A program made the position numbers and the translations under genes. A DNA stretch of 64,000 bases, from NCBI GenBank assembly GCA_003117195.1, contig BDSI01000007.1, positions 558,001 to 622,000 of the forward strand, read 5' to 3'. Shown one piece after another: positions 52,669 to 64,000 of the stretch (positions within the stretch are counted from its first letter, which is position 1; every line of letters starts with the position of its first letter). The notes below the pieces were generated by a model. That model had not been told where the DNA came from, did not search any database, and saw only the letters and a list, made by a program, of their open reading frames with translations. Source of the DNA: Eudorina sp. 2006-703-Eu-15. Taxonomy: Eukaryota; Chlorophyta; Chlorophyceae; Chlamydomonadales; Volvocaceae.

Positions 52669-55600
52669 GTGCATGGCGCAGGAGACGATGACGAGGAGCA
52701 CGATCCACGGATGCACCATGGCCACGACGCAGGGCAGGAGGATCAGGAGCAGAGCAGCTATGGCGCTGGCGAGGAGGACGCGGATGACGACCCGCAGAGT
52801 ACTTCTGAACAACAGACACCGTCTCGCAGCGTGAAGAGGAAAAGTGGGCGGGGCGCAGGTGCGCTGAGAGTGTCAAGGGCGCAGCGCAAAGAGGAAAATA
52901 CAAAGATGGTGGGGACAGGGACACGCTCAGGAGCGGAGGATGGGAAAGAGGACGTGAGAGGAAAACGTTCGTGTACTGAACCTGTGACACCAAGGGCTTC
53001 AGTTGCACATTGCCGGCTGGTTGGCTGGACCGGCAAGTGTTCTGTGTTCACAAAAGCATTACTGAAAGTTCTGTGCGTGCAAGGACGATTGCCCAATGCA
53101 GAATGTTGAGATGTGCGCAGTGTGTCGTACGCCAGTGTACGGCACCATGTGACTCTAACCCTCCTCGCGTCCTCGGGTCCCGGGAATCCAATCGCAGGCT
53201 CGCCGGGCAGCCTCACTTCAGGTTGCAGACACGACTGCTCGCTGGGGATGCTCACAAAGAAGTTTCTGACGCTCATTGACAACGCCAGCGACGGCGTGCT
53301 GGACCTGAACAAAGCCGCGGAGACCCTCAAGGTGGGCACGAGAGCCGCAAACGTGGTGCCGCACTGGGCCTGTGCACTCGCACGTCGCACCATGACGGCT
53401 AGTAGGTGCACAGCTGTCCATCGGCACACCCATCTGAGTCCTCCGCATCCCTGCTTTTGTGTCATGCATCGTCGCGACGTGTTTTATGCTACCCGTCTTT
53501 GTTTCCTACCCGTCTCCTTATGTAACCCTTACAAGGTGGACCCGAGTCCCGAACGGGTGTTCCAACGGGGCCATGTAGCTCGTCTCCCAGTTAAAAGACA
53601 TTAGGGCGGCCCCGCCTGCCATTGCCGTTGCACCGTGTGCCTCATCAGGGCGCCGGGTGGTGCCGTTGCCCTCATGTGGGGGAGGTCCCGGGGTGCCCGA
53701 TGTGGCACGTGCCGCGGTTCGGAGTCCCTTATGTGTCCATCAAGAAGGCCGTGCCCCTCCTCCTGACCTCTCTCCCTTCGTGAACTCCTCCCCTCTGTCA
53801 ATAAAGAACTCCTCCCCTGCCTCCCTCCCCCACCCCGGACCCCGCAGGTCCAGAAGCGGCGCATCTACGACATCACCAACGTGCTCGAGGGCGTCGGGCT
53901 GATCGAGAAGAAGTCCAAGAACAACATCCGGTGGAAGGGGGCGTCCTCGGCGGCGGACAAGGAAACGGAGCCCGAGGCCGCAAAGCTGCGACAGGACATG
54001 AAGTCGCTGGAGGTGCGCAGCGACGGCCGCAGAGCCCCCGCGTGCTCAGAATTACGCGGGAAGAAAGAAACCGCACGGGATTCGGCACGGAATCCGGCAC
54101 GGGATCCGGCCTCGCCGGACCCTCCCGATGATGAGTGCCAGCCCAACGTCCGTCCTCCTTTCACGGTTCCATATCGCTGTCCGAACCCCGCTGCGGTCAC
54201 GCGCATGCACGTACCCACATGTGCCCGATACGATACCCAGGACACCGTGGGTGTGGGACCGTTCCATTGGGTCTGTTTGGCCATCTTGCAAAGCGGTGTC
54301 CAGCTGTCCACACTTGCTGCGAACCCCTGTTGTTTAATGATCCCACACCACCACCACACCACACCACCACAGGACCAGGAGCGCTCCCTGGACGACCACA
54401 TCCGCATCATGACGGGGGCCATCCAGGCGCTGTCGGACAACCCGCTGAACAAGCCGCGGCTGTATGTGACCGATGAGGATGTCACCAGCTTGCCCTGCTT
54501 CGCCAACGACACCATCTTTGCGGTGAAGGCGCCGCCTGGCACGACACTGGAGGTGCCGGACCCGCGAGAGGCGGCGGACCCACGGGACGGTCAAATGCGC
54601 TACCGGTGGGGAACTTTACCTTTGCCGATCGGCGATCCGTTTGTCATCCGTGTGTTATCCGTGTGTCCTCGATGTCGTCACGCCTCCCATAGACATTCCC
54701 GCACACTCTCCCCAGCATCTGAATGGCATATCGCTTTCCAAAGCAGGAATCCTCTCGCCTTACTTTTCCTTGCCCCGCCCCCGTCCGCTCCCATTCTCCC
54801 ATGTCGCCCCGCGTCCACCTGCCCTGAACCCGTGCCCTCCCGCTTTCTGGGGCTGCGGCTACCACCACTCATGCCGCCAACCACCATATCACTACCACAA
54901 CCAAAACAACCACCATATCACCATCGCCAAACCACCCACAGGATTGTGTTGCGGAGCACGCGGGGACCCATCGACGTGTACCTGGTGCAGCACACGAACA
55001 ACGTGGGCACCACCAGTCAGCAGGGCGCGGCGCCCTCGGCCTCGGCAGAACCGGCGGGGAGCACCGTGGGCCCCGCGGGCGCCGGGTCGGCGAGTGCCGC
55101 CGCCGCGGGGGGCGCGGGGATGGCGCCGGCGGCCGGAGGTGCGGCCAGTGGTGCAGGGCCTGCGGGCGCGGTGGCGCCGGCGGCGGCGACCGGGACCATG
55201 TCGGCGCCGCCCACGGTGGTGAAGCCGGAAGGGGCGATGTCCATGCGAGCACCGGGGTCGGCGATGGCCGGTCAAGGTGAGGGGTCTGGGAAGGAGGGTG
55301 GGTCGGGTGGGCGACGAGTAGGTCGGGTCGGGTGGGGTCCTCTTTTGGGTGGCCTGGCCGACGTTTCGCCAGGGTTCGCCAAGGTCAGGCTTGGCCGACG
55401 CTTCGCCAGGGTTCGCCAGGGTCAGGCTTCCCTCGCCATAGCTTTGCGACGGTTCGCTTGTAGCTCAAGGCAATCGATACTGAAACTCTGCGTTTCCTTG
55501 GACCTCCGTCTTCTGTGGGCGCAGGCGCTGGCTCGCCGTTTCCCTTTGCGCTGCCGGGCGCGAGTCCGCTCTCCGCCGTCGCCGCCGGCAACGGCGCGTC

Positions 55601-55823
55601 GTCGTTCTTCAGCAGCTTCCACTCGCCCACGGCGGCGGGCGGCGTGGACCCCCTGGCCATGGCGGCCATTGGGGTGGCCTCACCCACCCTGGCGGGCAGG
55701 GTCTCGGGCACCGTGGGCAACGAGATGGATCCGGCCGTCTGGTACGACGGACCCCAGGACCCGCCGCTCATGTCGACCTTTTACCACGAGGACGACGAGA
55801 ACTTCTTCAGCGGCCCGCTCTGA
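52669..55823 (+). CDS. E2F: E2F transcription factor (5' end unresolved)
   Basis: Binds E2F sites with a DP partner and controls cell-cycle genes; in volvocine algae it acts with DP1 and the RB homologue MAT3 in size-dependent division. Visible exons 52669-52858, 53198-53331, 53848-54012, 54373-54605, 54942-55276 and 55525-55823 join in phase to 451 codons. Exon 1 is acidic and ends in a basic KRKSGRGA. The winged-helix domain spans exons 2-3: [30 protein letters not shown] and [19 protein letters not shown], which identifies E2F rather than DP. Exons 3-4 give the heptad dimerisation region; the marked box reads [15 protein letters not shown]. An Ala/Gly-rich linker follows and the C-terminus is acidic ([13 protein letters not shown]), without the animal DLFD RB-binding motif. 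The acceptor at 52668 is inferred; the real ATG lies in an exon not found. Confidence 0.9.
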
Positions 55824-58800
55824 TCCGAGAGACGGCCCTTCGGGACATCAGATAACACCGCCGCTGCCACCAGTGGAACAGCTGCTGCTGCTGCTGGTGC
55901 TACCAGTGACACTGCTGCGGCGGTTGCCACCCGTATCAAACCGTGTACCGGAGCTACGTCAGCATCCGCGTCAGGCCTCCGTGGCGGCGTGGGGTACCCT
56001 CTCTCGCTGGCGGCCCTGGTGGGAGGGCCAGGCTCGATCTGGTGCGGCGTTAGGGGACCTGCTGGGGGGCGTTGGTTGGGTGGTTGTTGAATGGCTGTTG
56101 GTTGGGCGGTTGTTGGTTGGGTGGAGACCACGGTGGAGACCACGCGGGCGATCGGGCGTTGCTTGACTGACTGACTGATTGCAGGGGGGATGGTTTCACA
56201 CACGTGCTGATTAACACGCCCGCTTGCTGGTCCATTGGATCTTACCGGCGGACGCTGTGTGATAGGTTTAGGTGCTTGATGGTCCTGGGCTCCGGTCAAC
56301 GGCACATATCATTTTGGCCGCGGAAGACGGCGAGAGACATCGCGAGCCTGTCTGTGAGCTTGAGCGTGCCGGGTTGTGGGATGGCAGGCGCAGCACAGCG
56401 CAGCGTAGCACAGCGCAGCGTAGCACAGCGCAGCACAGCGCAGCCGGCGCGGGATGATGACGACGCGATAGGCAGGAGAAGATAGGCATTTGCGTACGTA
56501 CGTCGTGCTGCAGGGGGAGCTTATCTCTGGGTCAGTTCTTCGCAGGTGTCTCAGTTCCTGTGTGTGTTTAATGATGTTACAGACCCGTCCAGTGTGTGTG
56601 TATAAGAACACTGTTCCTCTGTCTGCGCGCGTGTGTGCGTGTGTTTGTGTGCGCGTCTCGCTGCCTGCACGCCCGGAGTCTAGGGCGGGGTAGGGACGAG
56701 CGGCGTAGCCGAGGCCAGGACGTGCGCCCCTCATGCTCAGGACGTGCTTGTCCCCAGGACGTGCACTTGATTGACATACGTGCCGAGTGTTTGGGCGGGT
56801 GCGAGTGCGGGTGCGCAGTGGGTTGGGCGACCTTGCCGATGAGTCTGATGTTCGGACGTGAGGCCGTGGGCGCGCACGGGTCTCTCTGGTCCCATCACCA
56901 AGGAAAGATGCACCCGGCGCGCGCAACACGGCCCTCCCAGCGGCCCCCTGAACGGCCCCCTCCCACCGGCCCTCGCGCTCCGCACCGTGGCTGGGTCGCT
57001 CCATGGCTAGGTTGTTGTCGTTACCGGGGTGCTTTACAGCCGTCATCGATTCGCTACCCGTGTGCTGATACCCGTCGGGTTTTGCCCCTCGCGGGGGTGC
57101 GCATCCTGCGCGGACGTGCGCTCTCGGCGTGGGCCCTCCCGAGGGAGGGTCAGGCCGGACGGGTGTCCCGTGCTGGGTGTGTGTTATACATAGGCTGGGC
57201 AGCGGCTAGTAGGAGGACTAGGAAGGGAGGAGGAGCAGAAGCAACAACAGGACAGAAGCAACAACAGGACTGACAGACACCAGGATGAGGCAGACCCTGT
57301 GCATTGGGTCATACACGCCCTTTATCTCGCGCGCGCTTCTGGAAGAGTGGCTGAGGAGTGGATAGATAGGGCGGGAGGAGTGGCTGCGCTTCCGGACGTG
57401 AGAGGGGGGCCGTGACCTTGCGGGCCGGGGTGGCTAGGAGCCGTTGGGTGGCCGGCGCCGGCCGGACGGCCGCGAGCGTGCATGGATCACTGCAGCAGCG
57501 CCCAAGCGTGGGGCGTGCGGTTCCGTGTTGTTGAGGTCAAGCGCGGATTTGTCCTTGGGATGTGCAAGAGTTGGAGGAAGGGCGCGTGTGGGACCGGACG
57601 GCCGTGCAGGAAGAAGAAAACTGACGTCTGTGGCTTGTGGGTTCGTGCTTGGGAGCCTACGAATGAATGAATTTATCAATGAAACAATGAAATGCTTCGT
57701 TCGTTGGATCGTAAAGCAGCAGCAGCAGCCGCTCGGAGCCGCTGCGGAGTGACTGTGGCCTTGTTGGTCGGCGCCGCTGGCAGTGCGTGCGTTGGATGGG
57801 GAATCGGGGAACCGGGAGATGAGTTGTGATGTGTTGTGCGGCCTTTCTGAGCGCGGCGGAACGCCGCGGGCCGCTGGGCAGCCCCACCGACCCTCCCCCC
57901 GCATCTATCCCCACAGTGCCCCCGGCACCACGTCCATGACGTGGCACCGCGTACCGCGAGTGGTGGTTGATATTCTGCGCACCTGGAAAGGTTGGGATGC
58001 CGGATAACTAGATTTCGCAGGGAACCTGCTGGGGGGGGTTCCAGCTCTTGAGATGGCACCATGGCACATCTGCAGCATTAACTGACGCATGCGTTGTATC
58101 CTTCTTTTTCGCGCAAAAAAACTGGTTTCAGAGCTGTGCCGTTTGGGTTGAGCGGTTTGAAGCGTCTGGTTGACGTTGCCGTCACGTGTATCATCTTTAC
58201 GACAGGACTGCTCTCAGGATCGGGCAGGGCGATGTACATGGCGAGGCGTGTGGGGAGTACCGTAATCCTGTGACAGACAGCATGCCTGGGCCTGACGGGA
58301 GACCGGTACAAGACGGGGCATGAACAAGCAAGCAGAAGGGGTCGGTTGTTGTCGCGCGTGGGCTTTGTCGGAATGTTCGATGACCTCGGGTGGCCAGGGG
58401 GCGGGCTTCGTAACTGTATGGTGGGTTGTCGGGTTGGCTGGGCGGATCCCGAGGGAGGAGGGCGGGTTAGAAGTCCGCGGTCCCTTCCCCCAAATAAGAG
58501 CGCGAGTTGTTGTAATGCGGATATGGGCGTTCGTGCGCACACGGGCTGTGGTGTGTGGTTTGTCCAACCACCCGCCATCGGGCTCATTTATGGGCACATG
58601 TACGGTATTACATGTTATAACTTGGCGGCGAAGGCGGCCAGCGCCTGGCGGACAGGTCGTGGCCTCGCGGGCGACCGAGCCGGCGGCTGCATGACCGGGG
58701 GATAGGTGGTGAAAGGGTGCCCCCCGCCCCCACGGATCCGGACCTCGCGTTTCTTCAGCCACTGGCACAGGTCCTTCCTGGTCCGCTGGGTCGGCCGCAG

Positions 58801-59580
58801 AATTTCTTTCCTGGAGTCCTGGAGGCTGGCGCCAAGTGATACTCGCGCACGGCTGCTGCAGCCGGCGTCCGCAACAGTTACGCTACCAGCTGTCTACCTG
58901 GGCGCATGCCAGATGCAAAGGGTAATATGCCTCATCCTGTCAAATCGCAGCCATGTGTAGGAACTGGAATCTCTGCCCGCAAGTGCTACGGCACTGGCGC
59001 ACTACCCGATGGCCTCCGGAAGGCTCATGTTGGCCCCGTGGAGGAGGCCGTGCCTTGGTGGGGTTTAGGCAGCAGGGCAGGGTGCTGAAGGAGGTTAGGG
59101 CCAGCATGAGCTGCATACGGCATGCCTCCAAGAGTGCAGTTCGTGTCAGGTTTCTGCCGCCTAGACGGTCAGGGTTTGCGTCACCCTGGCTGCCAGGGAC
59201 AGATGGATGTACTCACTGTTGGTCACGCAGGGTCGTACGTAAAGTTGAGGTGACTGCCAGGAGTACGCTGGACTAGACACACCGTCGTGAACGTAGTACC
59301 GGTCTATGGTTGTACGACACCACAACGCCATCCCGACATGGTAATCATCAAGAAGCGTTATCATCAATGTTCATTAGTGGTTTCTGATAGCTGTCATAGT
59401 TGAGAACCGCTGAACATGATTGGCTCATGCCATCGCAGTCAGTATAACTGGATATGATATGCGAGTTAACGTTACAATAATCTTTTTATAAACTGCAACT
59501 TGACCTGCACTCCTTGGGTATTGCGGACTCTGCCACTCGTAGTGTTTGTCAGCATCAGCATCGGACGTTAACGCTACACC
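55824..59580. other. Intergenic between E2F and bL20m
   Basis: About 3.8 kb with no gene assigned. It contains a 15-bp repeat (CAGCGCAGCGTAGCA, about 56390-56440), GT-rich patches near 56590-56660 and a CAACAACAGGA repeat near 57240-57270. A minus-strand segment at about 58830-58610 reads as a coding-like stretch (RTRKDLCQWLKKREVRI) ending at a stop, but I could not link it to any family or other exon. Confidence 0.4.
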
Positions 59581-60020
59581 ATGCCCATCAACAGACAGAA
59601 AGTCTTTCAGCTTGCGAGTAGCTTCCGAGGGAGAGCTCGGACCTGTATCAAACTGGCCCGGATGCAAGTGGAGAAAGCGCTGCAACACGCCTATGTCGGG
59701 CGGAAACTCAAAAAGCGTCACTGGCGCTCTGTGTGGATCCAAAGGATCAACGCGGGTGCCCGAGAGCACGGGGTGAGCAGGGATCGTTCTCACCGACCCA
59801 AGGTCACCTGAAATGCGACAACGGCCGGCCCCTTAACCCCCCCTCCCCCCCCCTGCGGTCACTTCAGATGTCCTACACGACGTTCATCACGGGGTTGAAG
59901 GAGGAGAACGTGCAGCTGAATCGGAAGGTGCTATCGGAGCTGGCAATGAACGAGCCGTACAGCTTCAAGGCCTTGGTGGATCAAGTACGGTTCATGCGGG
60001 GTCTGCGTGGATCATCATGA
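59581..60020 (+). CDS. MRPL20: Ribosomal protein bL20, mitochondrial type
   Basis: Large-subunit protein that binds 23S-type rRNA early in assembly. Exons 59581-59772 and 59868-60020 give 114 residues. Motifs: FQLASSFRGRARTCIKLAR, VEKALQHAYVGRKLKKR, WIQRINAGAREHG, then FITGLKEENVQLNRKVLSEL and NEPYSFKALVD. The short N-terminus and the KALVD ending match plant mitochondrial bL20m; green-algal plastids normally encode their own rpl20, so a nuclear copy fits the mitochondrion. Plant homologues run on with a short SRxAFPG-like tail; here GTACGG at 59985 could be a donor to a further exon, but I found no matching one, so I end at the in-frame stop. TGTAA at 60988-60992 is a possible poly(A) signal. 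Confidence 0.9.
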
Positions 60021-62318
60021 CTCAAAGACCCAAAAACTTACGAACGAGAATTCGGGGGATGAAGCTACGATCGGGCCGGATTTTATCTGCTCGTTCGGCA
60101 GGGCCCTCGTTTACGGCTGCCTTCCATCGACGGTTGAAGGAGGACTCACATGTCGCTAATCATCTACTGATCGGGCGGAGGGCGCCGGCCGACCGTACAG
60201 TACAGTACAGTACAGGCGTAGCGCATGGATGAACGTTTTGCAGTTGCCGCTGTCCTTGCCCTACTCTTCTGGGGCCTGCAACTGTGGCCGCTTGTGCCCG
60301 GTCGGAAAACGTGACGGTTGATGTGGCGAGGCACCGACGTGAGTAGGTGGGCGCACTGTTGCACGCACGGTCCTAGCGGTTGTGGTCTGTCATCCGACGG
60401 CCGTTGCTGGTGTGTGTGTGCGCGAATGGCGCTAAGTTTACATGGTGGTGGTGGTGGTGTGGTGGAATCGCGGAGTGGGTCCTCGCCGGCGATGTCAGTA
60501 GTGGGCGTGTGGGCCCCCCGGGGGGGGGGGCCCGCCGTCAAACGTGTGATTGTGGAGTGCAGTTGAGGAGTACAGTGGAGTGCTGGGCAGGGCAGGGCAG
60601 CGCAGACCGGATGTCGCCATGCCGCAAGAGGTGCAGGGGGTCGCGGGAAGCCCGCCAGGGACCCACCCACCCGCACACGGCTCATGGCACGGCAGGGGTT
60701 CATCCTAACCCCCAGGCACCCACACGCCCCTCCCCCCATCCATCCCCTTCACGGGATCCGGTTGGGTCCTCGGTCGCCCATCACCGGGGCCGGGTTCTTT
60801 GCTGTCATTTGGCACACTCGGCACGCACGCCTTCAGGACGTCGGGAGCGAGTCACAACCGTCATCTGAAACGGTCACGGTACCACGCCAAGGAACACTCC
60901 CGCAGCCAAGCGCAACAGGAGGTCCCGTGTCGAGTGTCCAGGCGCGTCGTCTGCACTCTTAAGAGTACATACACTCTCTTTTGAACGTGTAAAGCGTCTG
61001 TTGTGTGTGTGGAGGGATGTGGCCGCGACGAGCCCGCTTCTGTTCTCCTGTTTCTTCTGACACGGCCGCGATGCCGAAAGTAACACAGAATGACATGCGG
61101 TACTCAAGAGGGGCAAGCGGGAGCTGGAGCTCGACATTGAAAAACAAATGATGTCAGGACATGTTGCATCACGTAAGATTCCTACTCCCCGCACACTGAA
61201 AAGCCGTAACAGCTCCGTACCAACCCCCCTACCAGCCTCACGTGCCCATGTCCCCCTCGGCGGCACCTGTCCGGTACGACAGATAATACTGGCAGTCGCC
61301 TGTTCGGCAACACCAGGAGGAGGCGGAGGAGCACTGCCCATGCTGATATCGAGCGAAAGCAGCACAGATGGACCATTTGCGTCCTAGCTAGGAAATTAAG
61401 ATAAGAAAAGATACTACAAACAAAGTCCCAAGGACGCTACAAACCAAGTCCCATACGATACTACAAAGTGCCATGGATCGCAAACCCCGTCCGGAAGGGC
61501 AGTCGACTGCGAACTCTTAGGAGAGTGCGAAAGCTTCTTTTCAGGTGGGGGGGTCCTCCCCACCCCGGTGGACCACCCCTGCCATACCCACACGCGACAT
61601 CAGGCGCACGGCCACCCTCATCACTGGCGAAGGCTGGCAGATCCGCTGCCGGCCCCAGGTCGCGAGTCACGTGCGCGTCACGTGTGCCGCCACCACCGCC
61701 GCGATCGCCGCACGCGTCCCTCCCCTCCCCTCCCCTCCCCCCTGCTCCACTACCTCCTGCCCGCTGGCGCCCCTCCGCCCCTCCGCCTCACGAGTCACGA
61801 CCTCCTCCGCGCTGCTGCCTCTCAGTGCCATCAGACCAACGCACCCTCGGACCCTCGCCCTCCCCGCCACTCCTCTCCCCTCCCCTGCCTGTACTACTAT
61901 TATACCGGTACCATCTAGCGGAACACGGACGGGATGCTGAACAGCGCAATGGAAGAACACTGACCGGAAGCCCCAAAATGCCATCGCTGAGGCTGCACAC
62001 CTACACGTTGCCTTGCCTACCGAAGAACGGACACACACACACAGGGTTAGCAGCCCGTGGCCAGTGCCAGGCCCGGTCAGACATCACACACACACACACA
62101 CAAACACACGGCAGCTGGACTATCTTTCCTCGCAGCTCAGTCCTCACTTACACATAAATCACATGCGGCAGGCACGCGATTCCGCCCCTGTCGGCACCGG
62201 AGCGCCCTCCTGCTCCTTCCCCCCTTCCCCCCTCATACACACGGACCCACGTGCACCTGCCCGCCCTACACCCCCGACGTCCTCCTCCCAGCGCCCGGGG
62301 CCCCTCCTCCCTCAGGCC
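60021..62318. other. Intergenic between convergent bL20m and RING genes
   Basis: About 2.3 kb; no exon recognised. It includes a short TACAG repeat near 60196-60212, pyrimidine-rich patches at 61700-61900, and a CA repeat near 62085-62108. Confidence 0.5.
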
Positions 62319-64000
62319 TCACGCCTCCAGGCCGCGCTGGCAGATCGGGCAGCACGCCTTGGTCTTGAGCCACGTGTCCACGCAGCCGCCGTGGAAGTCG
62401 TGCAGGCACGGCAGCCGCTTCAGCACGTCCCCGGGCGCGAGCTCCTCCATGCAGATCGCGCAGGTGGCCGCGCACCCGTCGCTGCGGCGGCGGCCCTCGC
62501 CGCCCACCACCTCGGTGGGCAGCGCCGCGAGCTGCTCCTCCTTGGCGCCCTTGCGGTTCTCCACCTGCTCGTCCAGCCGGCACAGCAGCTCGTAGTCCTC
62601 GGGCGTGAAGTCGCGGTCCGACAGCAGCAGGTGCGCGGGGATGCCGGCGCGCTGCGCCGCCAGCAGCTGCTCCCGCATGGCCATGGCCTGCTCGCGGTAG
62701 GCGGCGGCGGCGCCGGAGCGGGCGCGGCGGAACGAGCCTGCGGGGGGCCGAGCAACGTATCCCCGTGTACGTCCGGGACCGGGACCGGAACGGGGACCGG
62801 GACGGGGGCCGGGTACCGGGAGGTGAATGTCAGCTCAACTCAACACGGCATGAGACGGACGGCGGTGTGAGTTCGGGTGCTGGACCGGAAAGGAAAAGGA
62901 GATTGGTAGAGACATGAGGATTGACCTCTTGACCTCAACCATAACCGACAACAATCACCGGTTGGGGAACAGCTGCCCGGGCGGTCGCCCGACGCCTCCT
63001 TACCCCTCACCCAACCACCCTTCCACCCACCCACCCGCGTAGTCATCCGGGTCACCTCGGCCTCCCAGCACGCGGTGCAGCCCAAACGGCAGCGCCATCA
63101 TCGCCGGCAGCATCTCGTTAAGCGCCTGGCTGCTCCACCTCGGCCGGCCCCGACCCGCCGCCGCCTCCGCGGCCGCCGCCACCGCCGCGAGCCTCGACGA
63201 CTCCGCCTCGTCGGCCGCCGCTGCCGCCGCCGCCGCCATCGCCGCCACCGCCGCCTCGGCGGCATCCAACCTTCGGCCCCCGCCAGCCCGGCCGCCCAAC
63301 AACGCCATGGAGCCCCCCGCCCCCGGTGGCCCCCGGGCGGAGCGCGGCAGGGCCATCATCCGCCAGGAAGGCAGCTCGTCGCCGCTCCGATCGCCCCCGT
63401 CGAGATTGCTGCCGCCGCCGCCGCCGGCGCCGCGCTCGAGGCGTTCGTTGCGGCGGCTGGCGCGCTCGCGCTCCGCGGCCGCCATCGCGGCCGCGCGGCG
63501 CGCGTTCATCACCTCCTCCCGCGCGCGGCTGGCGCTCTCCAGCGTCTCCAGCATGTCCAGTCGGCTCTGTGGGGGTCCGGTGTGGGGGTGTGGTGGCGGC
63601 GCAGTGGGGGTCGGGGAAGCTGAGGGGTGTGTGTGGGGGTGTGGTGGCGGCGCGGTGGGGGTCGGGGGAGCTGAGGGGTGTGTGTGGGGGTGTGGTGGCG
63701 GCGCGGTGGGGGTCGGGGGAGCTGAGGGGTGTGTGGGGGGTGTGGTGGCGGCGCGGTGGGGGTCGGGGAGCTGAGGGGTGTGTGGGGGGGTGTGGTGGCG
63801 GCGCGGTGGGGGTCGGGGGAGCTGAGGGGGGAGTAGGGATACGCAAGGTAACCACATGTAGACTGAATGCCGGAGCAGACACGAATCCCCCTTGATGCTG
63901 ATGCTGATGGTGGTGATGGTGGTGATGGCGGTGCCGAGGGCCGGGAAGCACGCGGACACGTCACGCTCTAGTTTGTTGAGAGCCACGTGCAGGCCCTCCC
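62319..64000 (-). CDS. RING-H2 E3 ubiquitin ligase, 5' end beyond window
   Basis: Probable E3 ligase transferring ubiquitin from an E2. Exons on the minus strand: 62737-62319 (C-terminal), 63566-63035, and probably 64000-63960 continuing off the window. The last exon carries a complete RING-H2 finger: CAICMEEL, then LPCLHDFHGGCVDTWL, then CCPIC, with Cys/His spacing C-x2-C...C-x1-H-x2-H-x2-C...C-x2-C. Upstream are SDRDFTPEDYELLCRLDEQV and, in the middle exon, a charged helical start (SRLDMLETLESASRAREEV) and Ala/Gly-rich low complexity. The two downstream exons share phase 1 and join cleanly; the 41-nt exon at the edge fits phase 0 but is tentative. Substrates cannot be inferred. The intron at 63959-63567 is largely a minisatellite. 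Confidence 0.8.
63575..63830. repeat. About 52-bp minisatellite, five copies, RING gene intron
   Basis: The unit contains GGTGTGGTGGCGGCGCGGTG and GGTCGGGGGAGCTGAGGGG; five copies of 50-54 bp fill the intron almost up to the acceptor of the 63566 exon. Open frames on both strands here are artefacts. Confidence 0.95.

Overview
This window looks like nuclear DNA of a chlorophycean green alga, probably a Chlamydomonas or volvocine relative. It is GC-rich and full of microsatellites and minisatellites. The genes are split into many short exons with GT-AG introns, and TGTAA, the usual green-algal polyadenylation signal, lies downstream of several stop codons. The gene set fits: a plastid thioredoxin x, a mitochondrial bL20, an E2F factor, a VIP1-type inositol pyrophosphate kinase and a bulb-type lectin. 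Species was not determined. All exon models were built by hand from splice sites, reading phase and recalled family motifs. For seven of the nine host-gene models the joined exons give a whole number of codons ending at a stop; the E2F model lacks its true 5' end and the RING model runs off the window.

Layout. 1-3135: no gene, simple repeats. 3144-10778: a full-length hAT transposon with 15-bp perfect terminal inverted repeats and a perfect 8-bp target duplication, carrying a transposase with one frameshift. 12005-14210 (+): B-lectin protein. 16931-20636 (-): agmatine deiminase. 21546-25730 (+): RNA 3'-phosphate cyclase. 26400-43695 (-): a 24-exon VIP1/PPIP5K gene of about 2,507 codons, with introns holding a 666-bp decamer array, a pair of 166-bp near-identical direct repeats and a tRNA-Thr-like sequence. 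44976-48911 (-): RRP7, with a 76-bp minisatellite and a palindromic 16-bp array in its introns. 49275-50580 (+): thioredoxin x. About 52669-55823 (+): E2F. 59581-60020 (+): bL20m. 62319-64000 (-): a RING-H2 E3 ligase running off the right edge.

The genes do not form an operon-like set. Functions touch nutrient and TOR-linked signalling (VIP1), ribosome assembly (RRP7, bL20m), RNA end processing (RTCA), polyamine synthesis (agmatine deiminase), plastid redox (TRX x) and cell-cycle transcription (E2F). RRP7/TRX x start divergently 363 bp apart and AIH/RTCA about 0.9 kb apart; RTCA/VIP1 and bL20m/RING converge.

The most notable observations are the intact-ended hAT element, the expanded VIP1 gene with its repeat-rich introns, the candidate small direct-repeat-bounded element in VIP1 intron 8, and two short palindromic words (TGCCGTAC/GTACGGCA and ACCCATGGGT) that recur throughout the non-coding DNA.
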